Assembly: GCA_903847275.1 (NCBI GenBank)
Contig: CAINDC010000017.1
Span: 1 to 54,169, forward strand
Source of the DNA: an uncultured Pseudomonadota bacterium
Lineage (GTDB): Bacteria > Pseudomonadota > Gammaproteobacteria > Methylococcales > Methylomonadaceae
Reading direction: 5' to 3'
DNA: 54,169 bases
In this document: positions 23,660 through 33,215 of the stretch, one piece after another
Layout: every line of letters begins with the position of its first letter
How positions within the stretch are numbered: position 1 is the first letter of the stretch
Translations under genes and position numbers: made by a program
Notes under the pieces: generated by a model
What the model saw: the letters and a program-made list of their open reading frames with translations, nothing else
Told to the model about the DNA's origin: nothing
The model's database searches: none

Positions 23660-23869
23660 ATGACAGAAAATCGCCTCATCGAATTAGAAATTAAAGCTGC
23701 GTATCAAGACGATTTGTTGCAAACGTTGAATGATATTATCGCCGCGCAACAGCAACAAATTGATCGCCTCGAACGAGCGTATAAAACCATTCACGAACGA
23801 GTTGATAGTTTGGCTTCCAAATCACCCGATGAATCATCACCCACTTATGAACTTCCGCCACATTATTAA
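23660..23869 (+). CDS. slyX: SlyX-like coiled-coil protein
   Basis: MTENRLIELEIKAAYQDDLLQTLNDIIAAQQQQIDRLERAYKTIHERVDSL...ELPPHY is a typical SlyX length, coiled coil and PPHY C-terminus. The start could be 23654. Confidence 0.85.
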   Translation: MTENRLIELEIKAAYQDDLLQTLNDIIAAQQQQIDRLERAYKTIHERVDSLASKSPDESSPTYELPPHY

Positions 23870-23875
23870 AATCGA

Positions 23876-24406
23876 ATGCTGATTCGGTTTGCGTTTTGGA
23901 TGATGTTGCTGTGTTTGCCGCTCTTTTTATTGGCGAAAATGTTGCTAATTTTTACCTTTATCATTTTCGCCGCTTTTGCCACGCAATTAGCGGCATTTTT
24001 ATTATTGGCAGCATTTGGCGTGTTAATTTTTGCGGGATTATTTGGCATTCTTCAACGAATTTGGTGCGTGACACGGAATTATTTTTCAGCAGAACAAAAT
24101 GAAAATCGCGAGTTTCTGTTTATAAAAAATACTCATTCAAATCAAAAACGGTTGTTTCATTTTCAACGACTACAACTGAATTATTTCAACGAACGGCAAC
24201 GCAAAAAACTCCTCGAAAAAAATAATCGGCAACAAATTAACGCGCTTTCTGAAGCGATTGAACAGGATTTACAGCGGATTAAACACACGTTTTCCAAAGA
24301 TTATTTTTCACAATTACAAGCCGACAATGAACGTTATCGAGTACAACAAAATGAACAGGCTCTGTTAAAATTACATCACAAAATAGCAACCATGACTGGC
24401 AAATAA
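23876..24406 (+). CDS. Hypothetical membrane-anchored protein
   Basis: N-terminal hydrophobic segments (MLIRFAFWMMLLCLPLFLLAKMLLIFTFIIFAAFATQLAAFLLLAAFGVLIFAGLFGI) followed by a charged helical tail. Confidence 0.6.
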   Translation: MLIRFAFWMMLLCLPLFLLAKMLLIFTFIIFAAFATQLAAFLLLAAFGVLIFAGLFGILQRIWCVTRNYFSAEQNENREFLFIKNTHSNQKRLFHFQRLQLNYFNERQRKKLLEKNNRQQINALSEAIEQDLQRIKHTFSKDYFSQLQADNERYRVQQNEQALLKLHHKIATMTGK

Positions 24407-24408
24407 CT

Positions 24409-24936
24409 ATGTTGAAAGATTGGCTTTTAAATATCCTCACGACGATTCACGAACTGAAAAGCAAGAATTTAACGTGGCAACGTGACAATCAAGGCAAAGA
24501 AGCCACGTTAAAACAAGCGAAAGTATTGGCTGAAAAAGCGATGATTGCTGAACTCAGAAAACGCAGTCAGCAGTTAAAACATGAATTAACGATTCTGCAA
24601 ACGCAGCACACCGCCGAATTGTTGATGTTTAAAACGAAATGCAAACAAGATGTGAAAGATTATAAACAATATCTCGCCTCACTCGACCAGCTAAAACATT
24701 CGATTCAAAGCAGTTACACACATTTGCCCGAGGCGGTAGCGTTCACGATTCACCATCATGCGAAATATTTACTCAATGAAATGTGGGAAACCACGGATTT
24801 TGAAGAAAAAATGCGGCGCGAAATTCAGTTGATTCGTTTTATGTCTACGGTTCACGAAGATGCGCGATTATATTTGGAAGGCGAAAACAAAGATATTTTG
24901 CCCGAAAAAACACTGACGTTTATTGAAAAAAGTTAA
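24409..24936 (+). CDS. Hypothetical coiled-coil protein
   Basis: 175-aa ORF starting 3 bp after the preceding gene; charged and helical throughout. Confidence 0.6.
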   Translation: MLKDWLLNILTTIHELKSKNLTWQRDNQGKEATLKQAKVLAEKAMIAELRKRSQQLKHELTILQTQHTAELLMFKTKCKQDVKDYKQYLASLDQLKHSIQSSYTHLPEAVAFTIHHHAKYLLNEMWETTDFEEKMRREIQLIRFMSTVHEDARLYLEGENKDILPEKTLTFIEKS

Positions 24937-24937
24937 A

Positions 24938-24962
24938 AGCCCCCAGAAAATCTGGAGGCTGA
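24938..24962 (-). terminator. Putative terminator for the minus-strand fructosamine kinase gene
   Basis: agcccccaga-aaa-tctggaggct with one mismatch; on the minus strand it is followed by a short T run. Confidence 0.5.
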
Positions 24963-24975
24963 TAAACATAAACCG

Positions 24976-25890
24976 CTAAAGCAACTTAAAAGAACCCACT
25001 TCTTGCACCAAATTTTTCATCATCGTTTCAGCTTGAAAAATATAACTTCCACCAAACAAATTAAGATGATTCAAAACATGATAAAGATTGTAAAGATGCT
25101 TACGGGTTTGATAACCGCTGTCTAATTCCCAAACATCGTTATAAGCTGCATAAAAATCACGTCCAAATCCACCAAATAATTCAGTCATTGCCAAGTCAGT
25201 TTCCCTGTCACCAAAATAACACGCGGGGTCAAACACAATCGGATTATCACCTATCGTCGATGCGACATTCCCCGACCATAAATCACCATGAAGCAATGAA
25301 GGTGAAGGCGTATAGCCTTGAAAAAAATCCGCTAATCGTTCAATTAACAACCCTCCCAACGCTGCCAACTGTTTGCCGTATCCTTTGGAAATAGCGAGTT
25401 GTAATTGAAAATCTAAACGCAATTTGTGCCAAAACCTAATCCAATCTTTGGTTTGCGAATTGAGCTGTATCGTTGAACCAATCGTGTTATCAATATGCCA
25501 TCCGAAATAAGGTTGCGGCATCAAATGTAATTCGGCTAATTGTTGTCCTAACAGGCGTTTTGATAACGTTGTAAAACGATTCAACTCAATATATTCCAGC
25601 ACCAAAAAACTTATTTTATCTGTGTTGCCACAAAGTACAGGACGTGGAACAGAAACGGTGTTGGTTTGTGCTAAGGCTTGTAAACCCGCAAATTCCGCTT
25701 GAAACATATTAAGCATTTGTGGACGATTCAGTTTCACAAAATAACTTTTTGTTTTTCCTTCAAATTTAAAAGCGGAGCTAATATCACCGCCCGAAATGGA
25801 TTGTATTGCTTGAATATGAAAGTCTTGTTTTGTTGTTAAACAAATCTGTTCTGCAACTACTTTTAACGTTTCATCGCGAAATCGAGTCAT
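24976..25890 (-). CDS. Fructosamine kinase family protein
   Basis: SISGGDISSAFKFEGKTKSYFVKLN, FLVLEYIEL, SLLHGDLWSGNVA, FDPACYFGDRETDLAMTELFGGF. Confidence 0.92.
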   Translation of the reverse strand: MTRFRDETLKVVAEQICLTTKQDFHIQAIQSISGGDISSAFKFEGKTKSYFVKLNRPQMLNMFQAEFAGLQALAQTNTVSVPRPVLCGNTDKISFLVLEYIELNRFTTLSKRLLGQQLAELHLMPQPYFGWHIDNTIGSTIQLNSQTKDWIRFWHKLRLDFQLQLAISKGYGKQLAALGGLLIERLADFFQGYTPSPSLLHGDLWSGNVASTIGDNPIVFDPACYFGDRETDLAMTELFGGFGRDFYAAYNDVWELDSGYQTRKHLYNLYHVLNHLNLFGGSYIFQAETMMKNLVQEVGSFKLL

Positions 25891-25892
25891 GC

Positions 25893-26069
25893 TTATAATC
25901 CTACCTTTGAGAAATTTGTTCTATGAGGATTTCGCATGTTTTCAACCGTTAATTGCAAATCGTAAAGCTCCTTTCTATGCCTTATGACACCTATAATCGA
26001 TTGTTGATATAAATCTGGCAATTGTCTAAATGTTCTCATTATTTCTTTGAACTCTTGATTCGTACACAT
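25893..26069 (-). CDS. Unlisted 58-aa small ORF upstream of the fructosamine kinase gene
   Basis: Translated by hand: MCTNQEFKEIMRTFRQLPDLYQQSIIGVIRHRKELYDLQLTVENMRNPHRTNFSKVGL*. GGAG precedes the ATG at a plausible spacing; the stop is 2 bp from the next gene's ATG. Confidence 0.5.
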   Translation of the reverse strand: MCTNQEFKEIMRTFRQLPDLYQQSIIGVIRHRKELYDLQLTVENMRNPHRTNFSKVGL

Positions 26070-26128
26070 ATCATCGTCTCCATTTATCGATAAATTATTT
26101 TCAACAACTGTGTATATTAAAACAACTT

Positions 26129-26148
26129 TTGAAATTGAAAAATTTCAA
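26129..26148. repeat. Perfect 8-bp inverted repeat with 4-nt spacer
   Basis: ttgaaatt-gaaa-aatttcaa, 60 bp upstream of the 58-aa ORF start. Confidence 0.6.
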
Positions 26149-26172
26149 TATATTTCATAGGGATACTCGCAC

Positions 26173-26182
26173 GGGGGGGGGG
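26173..26182 (+). repeat. Mononucleotide G10 tract
   Basis: cacGGGGGGGGGGtaaa in an AT-rich intergenic region. Confidence 0.9.
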
Positions 26183-26284
26183 TAAATAGGATATAAAACA
26201 AATACTTACAGCCAAAAACAAAATTTATTTTTGAAATTAAACATCGAAAAACACTCAAAATTTTATTACGTTAAAAATTCGTAT

Positions 26285-26315
26285 AAAAAAGGCACGATAG
26301 TTCGTGCCTTTTTTA
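26285..26315. terminator. Bidirectional-looking rho-independent terminator
   Basis: aaaaaaggcacga-tag-ttcgtgcctttttt. Confidence 0.8.
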
Positions 26316-26334
26316 TTTTTTGTTTGAACTAATG

Positions 26335-26589
26335 TTATTTGAAACTGATTTGCAGAGCATTTAACGCATTAACACAATCAGGCGTTGCTTGTAATTCCGT
26401 GTTGCCTGATTCGCCACGACATTCGTTGTTTTTAGCTTGGGCGGCTTTGATGTTTGCGGTGTACCAGCCAACCGTTTTAGGTTCGTTAGATTTTGAATCG
26501 GCAACGCTCACTTGCTGAAATGCAATAATAGCGGTTAATGCAGAAATACCAGCAGCAATAATAATTTGGTTTTTGTTCAATTTTTTCAT
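26335..26589 (-). CDS. Small exported protein resembling the EexN family C-terminal motif
   Basis: MKKLNKNQIIIAAGISALTAIIAFQQVSVADS signal or TM; TVGWYTANIKAAQAKNNECRGESGNTELQATPDCVNA resembles the EexN-type W/YY...EC...P.C.NA pattern. Confidence 0.5.
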   Translation of the reverse strand: MKKLNKNQIIIAAGISALTAIIAFQQVSVADSKSNEPKTVGWYTANIKAAQAKNNECRGESGNTELQATPDCVNALNALQISFK

Positions 26590-26752
26590 TTTATATTCTC
26601 GATTGGAAGTTGAAATGTTCAAACCTGTGAACCGACAAATTCACAAGTTGGCAATAGTCTAATCGTAGATTTAATGCTTGAAAATGTGACAAATCGTCGC
26701 GTGACAAAATGTCACGCGGCAATTTGTCGCACTTTTTTTAAAACGGAGGTAA

Positions 26753-27436
26753 TTAAATAATGATTACATTGACGCAAAGTTGATAGCCTTTTTCACGATG
26801 ATTTCTAATGCTATTTTTAAACCCAATTTTTGTTAACTTTTGTTTCAAGCGATAAATTCTCACGTTTAAATAAGCTTTTGCTGTTTCTAAATCCATATCT
26901 TCATCAATAGCTTCAAGTAATTGCCAACATTCAAGCTGCTGATTTTTTGCTTGTGCAAGCCTTGTGAGAATAATCGCCTCTGTTTCATTTATACCAATTT
27001 CCAAATCATTAAATTTTAAAATGAGATTTGTACTATCAAGTTTTAAATCGGTAGAAATCATTTTTTCGGCTTGAATTCGTCTTGATAAAGCTAAAATTGA
27101 CGCAGATAATTCTGAAAAATTGGTTGGTTTTGTAAGATAAATATCCGCGCCACTTTCGTAACCGATAACTTTATCTTCTGCTTTATCGCGTGCAGTTAAT
27201 ATGATGATTCCAACTAATGGATTCGATTTACGAATCCGCTTTGTTAAGCTGATGCCATCTTCATCAGGCAAATTCAAATCAATAATAAATATATCTGCTT
27301 TTTGACTAGCCGTTAACTCATCTACCTCTTCTGCACACGATAAGCCAATAGCTGAACACCCTGCTATTTTTTCTATCGTCTTTATAAGTATCACTCTTAA
27401 CGAAGTGTAATCTTCAATCACAACGATATTCATCAA
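26753..27436 (-). CDS. Two-component response regulator, OmpR-like
   Basis: Receiver: FIIDLNLPDEDGISLTKRI, GIIILTARDKAEDKVIGYESGADIYLTKPTNFSEL; C-terminal winged-helix-like region. Confidence 0.88.
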   Translation of the reverse strand: MMNIVVIEDYTSLRVILIKTIEKIAGCSAIGLSCAEEVDELTASQKADIFIIDLNLPDEDGISLTKRIRKSNPLVGIIILTARDKAEDKVIGYESGADIYLTKPTNFSELSASILALSRRIQAEKMISTDLKLDSTNLILKFNDLEIGINETEAIILTRLAQAKNQQLECWQLLEAIDEDMDLETAKAYLNVRIYRLKQKLTKIGFKNSIRNHREKGYQLCVNVIII

Positions 27437-28618
27437 TTAGTCCTTTTTTATTAATCTATTTGAATATGGGAATCGTAAAGTGAAACACACATAATTATCA
27501 TCGTGTAAGTAAATAATTTCACCGCCTAATAAATCAGTCATTGCTTTAATAATATACAATCCAAGCCCTGAGCCTATCTCATGATGCGCTGATTTATTAC
27601 GATAATACTTGTGAAAAACTTTAGCTTGATCTGGCGCACCCGCCATTCCAATTTCATTCTGAACTGAAATGACTAAAAATTGTGATTTCTCAGTTTCAAT
27701 TTCAATTTCAACATTAACAATGACCAAACTATTGGACGGACTATATTTGAGGGCGTTATCAATTAAATTCAATAAAATCGTATATATCAACTGTCCATCG
27801 GTGTTGAATGTTAGTAAAGAATCTACGTTAATGACCAGTCGCTCAGATGAACTTACATTTTTTTTAACTTTTTCAAACTTGCTAAATAAATTGTGATTTT
27901 CAATATAAACTTCGACTTGTTGATCATTTAATTTTTCAGATTGTAAGCAACGCTGAACAAGATTGGTAATATCTTGAATGACTTTATTTACGATATAAAC
28001 AATTTCATCAGATTCTGAAATTAAAGATAACGCCAACTGTATTGCCGCTAATAAATTTTTTAATTCATGTGCAAGAATGGTTATAAATTGACTTTGTTCA
28101 ATGCGCCAAGCGTGTTCTTGATTGACCAATTGTTGCAATCTGATTTCATTTTGGGTGCGTTCACTAACATCTGTCAGCGATACAAGCAACGTCGAATCGT
28201 TATCGATAGATGTGTTGTGTTGGCAATCAACGTGAATATAGATTTCAGCAGAATTACTCCGTTTTAATTTTAAAACGATGCTTCGCCGTTCATGGTGTTT
28301 CATAGCCGAGGTAAAAAAAACATGCCAAACGTCACTATTTTCTGGTGCGAGAAAAGTAATAAAATGTTTGTTCAATAATTGTTTGTTATTCATTTCAAGT
28401 AATTCAGCAGCCGCAAAATTGCTTTTGATAATCCGACCTACTTGGTTAATTGTAAGATAACCAATCGGTGCAAAATCATAAAGACTCGAATAACGATTAC
28501 GTTCCACTTGCAACGTTAAATTGACAATTCGAAGCTCCTCATTTTGCATTTCTAGTTCAATCTGATGAGTCAATAATTCATGTTGCAATTTTTCTGTTTC
28601 GATAATGGTGTTTATCAT
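27437..28618 (-). CDS. PAS-domain sensor histidine kinase without evident TM segments
   Basis: PAS: YDFAPIGYLTINQVGRIIKSNFAAAELL; H-box FITILAHELKNLLAAIQLAL; ATPase LLNLIDNALKYSP and GSGLGLYIIKAMTDLLGG. Ends where the response regulator begins. Confidence 0.9.
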   Translation of the reverse strand: MINTIIETEKLQHELLTHQIELEMQNEELRIVNLTLQVERNRYSSLYDFAPIGYLTINQVGRIIKSNFAAAELLEMNNKQLLNKHFITFLAPENSDVWHVFFTSAMKHHERRSIVLKLKRSNSAEIYIHVDCQHNTSIDNDSTLLVSLTDVSERTQNEIRLQQLVNQEHAWRIEQSQFITILAHELKNLLAAIQLALSLISESDEIVYIVNKVIQDITNLVQRCLQSEKLNDQQVEVYIENHNLFSKFEKVKKNVSSSERLVINVDSLLTFNTDGQLIYTILLNLIDNALKYSPSNSLVIVNVEIEIETEKSQFLVISVQNEIGMAGAPDQAKVFHKYYRNKSAHHEIGSGLGLYIIKAMTDLLGGEIIYLHDDNYVCFTLRFPYSNRLIKKD

Positions 28619-28759
28619 CTTTTTTTACGCCCTTTTCTTTGAATTACTTTTCCAGATTCTAAACTAAATTTGAAGCTCACAATATGTTAACCAATAAGTT
28701 ATGGCGGTAAAAATTACAAAATTGGATTTTTATTTTCACCACCAATCACTCGTAACGAA

Positions 28760-29035
28760 TTAAGAAATTGCAGGTGCGACATAACCTTCAGGCTTTTCGT
28801 TATTGCCTTCAAATAAAAATTTACGCCGTTCAGCAGCTAAAAATGTTCGTGCTTTGGGGTCAAAACTCGCCAAACGATTTTCGTTAATTAACATCGTTTG
28901 TTGACCTAACCACGATGTCCACGCGCCTTTTGAAATGTGTTCAAAAATTTCCAAACCTTGTTCACCTGGAAACGGTGGCGCGTCTAAACCTTCGGCTTCT
29001 GTGCCAAGTTTTACGCAATAAATCATTCGTGTCAT
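28760..29035 (-). CDS. yggX: Probable Fe(2+)-trafficking protein
   Basis: [55 protein letters not shown]. Start placed at the ATG overlapping the mutY stop. Confidence 0.95.
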   Translation of the reverse strand: MTRMIYCVKLGTEAEGLDAPPFPGEQGLEIFEHISKGAWTSWLGQQTMLINENRLASFDPKARTFLAAERRKFLFEGNNEKPEGYVAPAIS

Positions 29036-30078
29036 AAAAAATCCTCTGTGAGTTGGGTTAAAAGTATATTGATAGGCGCAGGTAACGCGCGGTTTTGCCA
29101 TTGTTGGCGTGTATGAAAATTAAGATTTTCTTCGGATTGAACCTCGAGCCACAACGGCGTGTAATCCAAATGATAATGAGAAAATGTGTGCCGTTGAGTC
29201 GTTAAAAATTGCCGATGTTGAATCGTTAAATTTCGTTCATCACACCAAGTTTGCGCGTCTTCGAGCATTGACACTTCGGGCAAACTCCACAATCCGCCCC
29301 AAATGCCTTTCGTCGGGCGTTGTTCCAACCAAATTTGTTGCTGTTCATTACGAATCACTAAAAAAAGTGTTTGTTTAATCGGCGATTTTTTAGCGGGTTT
29401 CGACGACGGATAAAGTGCCACCGTTTGTGTCAGAAATGCGTTGCAAAATTTTGACATTGGACAATCAAAACAACGTGGTTTGCTGCGTGTACAAAGCGTT
29501 GCCCCCAAATCCATAATAGCTTGTGTGTAATCGTCACAGCGTTCAGAAGGCGTAATTCTTTCGCTCAATTCCCACAACTGCTTTTCAATTGCGCCCTGCC
29601 CTATCCAACCTGAAACTGTATAAAATCGCGCCAAAACACGTTTCACATTTCCATCAAGAATTGGCTGTGATTGTTGAAATGCAATGCTTAAAATCGCACC
29701 CGCTGTTGATTTTCCAATACCTGATAATGCCAATAATTCAGGCAACGTATTCGGAAAATAACCGAGTTGAACAATCGTTTGCGCGGCTTTATGCAAATTT
29801 CGAGCGCGCGCGTAATAACCTAACCCCGCCCAGCGTAATAAAACGTCATCAAGGGGCGCAGCGGCTAACGATTCAACCGTTGGGAATTTTTCAATGAACG
29901 CTTCAAAATACGGAATCACGGTGGCAACTTGTGTTTGTTGCAACATAATTTCAGACAGCCACACGCGATACGGCGATTTATCTTGCTGCCACGGTAAATC
30001 TTTTCGCCCGTGCGTGTCGAACCACGTCAATAACGCGTTGGCAAAATCAAACTCATCAGGGATTTTTTCTAGCGTCAT
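29032..30078 (-). CDS. mutY: A/G-specific adenine glycosylase
   Basis: [52 protein letters not shown], Fe-S cysteines [17 protein letters not shown]. Confidence 0.97.
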   Translation of the reverse strand: MTLEKIPDEFDFANALLTWFDTHGRKDLPWQQDKSPYRVWLSEIMLQQTQVATVIPYFEAFIEKFPTVESLAAAPLDDVLLRWAGLGYYARARNLHKAAQTIVQLGYFPNTLPELLALSGIGKSTAGAILSIAFQQSQPILDGNVKRVLARFYTVSGWIGQGAIEKQLWELSERITPSERCDDYTQAIMDLGATLCTRSKPRCFDCPMSKFCNAFLTQTVALYPSSKPAKKSPIKQTLFLVIRNEQQQIWLEQRPTKGIWGGLWSLPEVSMLEDAQTWCDERNLTIQHRQFLTTQRHTFSHYHLDYTPLWLEVQSEENLNFHTRQQWQNRALPAPINILLTQLTEDFL

Positions 30079-30121
30079 GCTATGATTTTAAACTCGTCAA
30101 AATAATAAAAAGGAAACGACA

Positions 30122-30382
30122 ATGTTATTAGCAAAATTTGCCGCCGTAGCAGTTTTGGTTTGGTTTTTTCACACTGCAAAAGAAAACGGGCAAGCACCAT
30201 TCAAATGGGCAATTATTGGTTTAATTGGTTTCGGCATAACGTGGGAAATCGCGCATTTAATTACGGATTCAGTGACTAGCAACCGATTATTTGCCGCAAC
30301 CGTTCCCGCAATTATTGGTTTCGCGGCAACGTGGTTTATTCGTCAAAAATTATTACTCGATGCCAAAAACGAAAACGCCTAA
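30122..30382 (+). CDS. Small integral membrane protein
   Basis: 86-aa ORF with several hydrophobic segments; followed by a strong terminator. Confidence 0.6.
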   Translation: MLLAKFAAVAVLVWFFHTAKENGQAPFKWAIIGLIGFGITWEIAHLITDSVTSNRLFAATVPAIIGFAATWFIRQKLLLDAKNENA

Positions 30383-30387
30383 AACAC

Positions 30388-30421
30388 AAAAGGCGCAAGA
30401 CTGTTGAGCCTTGCGCCTTTT
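30388..30421. terminator. Rho-independent terminator
   Basis: aaaaggcgcaag...cttgcgcctttt followed by gtttt. Confidence 0.8.
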
Positions 30422-30437
30422 GTTTTATCACTCAAAC

Positions 30438-31043
30438 TTATAATTTAGCTGCGTTGCTCGCTAAGTATTCTGCAACACCTGCTGGATTTGCATTCATACC
30501 TGCATCGCCTTTATTCCAACCTGCTGGGCAAACTTCGCCGTGTTCTTCGTGGAATTGAAGTGCGTCAACCAAACGAATTAACTCGTCAATGTTACGACCA
30601 ATTGGTAAATCATTCACGATTTGAACGCGAACTTTGCCAGTAGTGTCGATTAGGAATGCGCCACGATATGCAATGCCCACGCCTTCAACAGCAACATCGT
30701 AAGCATTTACAATTGAATGACTTAAATCTGCTGCCATCGTATATTTCACTGCGCCAATACCACCTTGATTGATTGGTGTGTTGCGCCACGCGTTGTGTGT
30801 GAAATGTGAATCAATAGACACTGCAATAACTTCCACATTACGTTTCGTGAATTCTTCCATGCGGTGATCTAATGCAATCAATTCGCTTGGGCAAACGAAT
30901 GTGAAATCTAATGGATAGAAAAAGACAATCGCGTATTTGCCTTTTGTGTTTTCTGCAAAATTAAATGAATCGACAATTTCACCTGTACCTAAAACGGCTG
31001 GAACTGTGAAATCTGGGGCTTGTTTACCAACTAAAACACTCAT
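30438..31043 (-). CDS. 2-Cys peroxiredoxin (AhpC/TSA family)
   Basis: MSVLVGKQAPDFTVPAVLG, FFYPLDFTFVCPSELIALDHR, EEHGEVCPAGWNKG. Start at internal ATG 31043. Confidence 0.95.
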   Translation of the reverse strand: MSVLVGKQAPDFTVPAVLGTGEIVDSFNFAENTKGKYAIVFFYPLDFTFVCPSELIALDHRMEEFTKRNVEVIAVSIDSHFTHNAWRNTPINQGGIGAVKYTMAADLSHSIVNAYDVAVEGVGIAYRGAFLIDTTGKVRVQIVNDLPIGRNIDELIRLVDALQFHEEHGEVCPAGWNKGDAGMNANPAGVAEYLASNAAKL

Positions 31044-31168
31044 GTAAAACTCCAATGATGAAAATAAAAATGACTGAAAACTGCCGTTTAAGACGGACGG
31101 TGTAATTCTACACCAAAACAGTCGGGAATCGTCCAAGTGAGCGCGAATTTGTCGCGCTCACCCTTCGT

Positions 31169-32173
31169 TTAATTTACCGTTTTACCTGCTGTTGCAGGCA
31201 ATGTTGGCATTTTTTGTTTAGGGAATTCACCCGTCAAACCATTTAAAAACGCCACAATGTCAGCGGTTTCGTCTTTTGATAATTCTTTATTTAACTGCAA
31301 TTTTGCCATTACATTGACTGCTTCAGTTAATGTCGCGACTGAACCGTTATGGAAATAAGGTGCTGTTAAAGCGACATTTCGCAACGTTGGCACTTTCCAA
31401 AAATGTTCGTCTTCCACTTTTTTAGAAACATCAGCAACGCCTTTGTCTTTGGTGAAATGGAATTTTGCTTCTAAATAACCGTCACCATTCATTGGGAATT
31501 TTTGGAATACGCCAGCACCATTAAACGCTGCGCCACTGTGGCAACTGGTACAACCGAGTTCAGCGACTTTTTCCATGCCGCGAATTTGTTGGGCAGATAA
31601 AGCCGATTTATCACCACCAACAAATTTATCATAAGGGCTATTTGGTGTAATTAATGTGCGTTCATAAGCAGCAATCGCCTTAGTCGCAGTGTCTTTAGAA
31701 ATCGTATCTTTACCAAACGCTTTTTCAAATGCTTTTTGATAACCATCAATTGCTTTTAAACGCGCCACTACGTCATCCCAACTTTTCATTCCCATTTCAA
31801 CGGGACTTGTCACAGGACCTGCGGCTTGTGCTTCTAAAGTTGCTGCCCGACCATCCCAAAATTGCACTTTGTTAAATGCCGAATTCCAAACAGTTGGCGC
31901 ACTTCTTCCGCCCAATTGTGCTTGTACACCCATTGAATGTGAACGATTGTCTTCACCACCCAACATCGTGTTATGACAAGATGCACAAGACACCGTACCC
32001 GTTGAAGACAAACGCGGGTCGTGATAAAGCATTTGCCCCAATTCGATTTTTTCAGGCGTACTTGGATTGTCAGCAGGTTCTGGTGCTTGCGTTGGCAAAA
32101 CGTCCCACGCATTGGCTACTGACATCGAACCCACTAATGCTAATGCGGTAACTAATGAACGAATTTTAAACAT
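31169..32173 (-). CDS. Diheme cytochrome c peroxidase
   Basis: Signal peptide; two CXXCH motifs (CASCH, CTSCH); APTVWNSAFNKVQFWDGRAATLEAQAAGPV. Confidence 0.95.
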   Translation of the reverse strand: MFKIRSLVTALALVGSMSVANAWDVLPTQAPEPADNPSTPEKIELGQMLYHDPRLSSTGTVSCASCHNTMLGGEDNRSHSMGVQAQLGGRSAPTVWNSAFNKVQFWDGRAATLEAQAAGPVTSPVEMGMKSWDDVVARLKAIDGYQKAFEKAFGKDTISKDTATKAIAAYERTLITPNSPYDKFVGGDKSALSAQQIRGMEKVAELGCTSCHSGAAFNGAGVFQKFPMNGDGYLEAKFHFTKDKGVADVSKKVEDEHFWKVPTLRNVALTAPYFHNGSVATLTEAVNVMAKLQLNKELSKDETADIVAFLNGLTGEFPKQKMPTLPATAGKTVN

Positions 32174-32339
32174 TTTTATCTCTCCTAAATCTTATGAAAC
32201 ATCATTTTTATTTTTAGATTAAACACCCATGACGAAAAACATCGACATTTTTTGGGCGGTGGTAAACTTTAACACATTGAACAATCTAGTAGAATGCTTC
32301 AAAAAATGTGTTTTGATGTGTATCAATTAACCCGTAGAT

Positions 32340-33215
32340 TCACCGTAACAACGATTGAATGGCATTTTTTAAATCTGGATAAACAAATTCATAACCTAAT
32401 TCGTTAATTTTGACAGGTGACACACGTTGTCCTCCAAGAATTAAATCAGCACGTTCACCAAGTAGCAATTTTAAAAACCAATCAGGCATATTAAAAAATG
32501 CAGGTCGAGAAATTATCATGGCAAGTGTTTTTGTAAATTGGTCGTTGGTCACAGGTTCTGGAGCAGTCATGTTATATGCGCCTTCCGCTTCTGCGTTGTC
32601 CAATAACTTAATTACAATCGCAACGTAATCATCGATGTGAATCCAACTCATCCATTGTTTGCCATCACCCATGCGCCCACCCAATCCCAATTTGAATGGC
32701 AGCAACATTTTTTTTAAAAAACCACCCGACGAATCCAAAACTAAGCTTGTTCGTAAAATACAAACTCGAATGCTTGATTTTAATGCCGCATTTTCCCAAG
32801 CTGAACACAACGTTGCACCAAAATCAGAGCCAGCCGATGTGGATTCATTTATAACCACGTCGCCCGTATTACCGTAGTAACCAATGGCAGAACCACTAAT
32901 TAACACTTTTGGTTTCTGATTTGCGGCTTCAATATGTTTGACCAATTCTTCAGTCAACGTAACACGGCTATCCCATAAACATTTTTTACGCTCATCCGTC
33001 CACGGTTTATCGACAATCGGTTCACCTGCCAAATTTATTACGGCATCATAAATTGTTTCGGGTTGCCATTCACTTAACGATGCCATTGCCTTGCAGCCAT
33101 TCGGCACAAAAGCAGGTCTACGACTTAAAATCGTTAAATCATGACCGTTTTGAAGTAAAGCGGAACATAACTTTTTTCCAATTAAACCTGTTCCGCCAGT
33201 AATCAAAATTTTCAT
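32340..33215 (-). CDS. TIGR01777-type NAD-dependent epimerase / SDR family protein
   Basis: MKILITGGTGLIGKKLCSALLQNGH, VINLAGEPI, SGSAIGYYGNTGD, WIHIDDYVAIV. ATGA overlap with the upstream gene. Confidence 0.92.
   Translation of the reverse strand: MKILITGGTGLIGKKLCSALLQNGHDLTILSRRPAFVPNGCKAMASLSEWQPETIYDAVINLAGEPIVDKPWTDERKKCLWDSRVTLTEELVKHIEAANQKPKVLISGSAIGYYGNTGDVVINESTSAGSDFGATLCSAWENAALKSSIRVCILRTSLVLDSSGGFLKKMLLPFKLGLGGRMGDGKQWMSWIHIDDYVAIVIKLLDNAEAEGAYNMTAPEPVTNDQFTKTLAMIISRPAFFNMPDWFLKLLLGERADLILGGQRVSPVKINELGYEFVYPDLKNAIQSLLR

Noticed and set aside
26753-28618. Response regulator and PAS kinase pair as a novel system
   Set aside because: Ordinary adjacent two-component pair; unusual only in lacking obvious TM segments in the kinase.
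31834-32112. 92-aa ORF in another frame of the cytochrome c peroxidase gene
   Set aside because: Same-strand out-of-frame overlap with a strongly supported heme peroxidase; no independent evidence.
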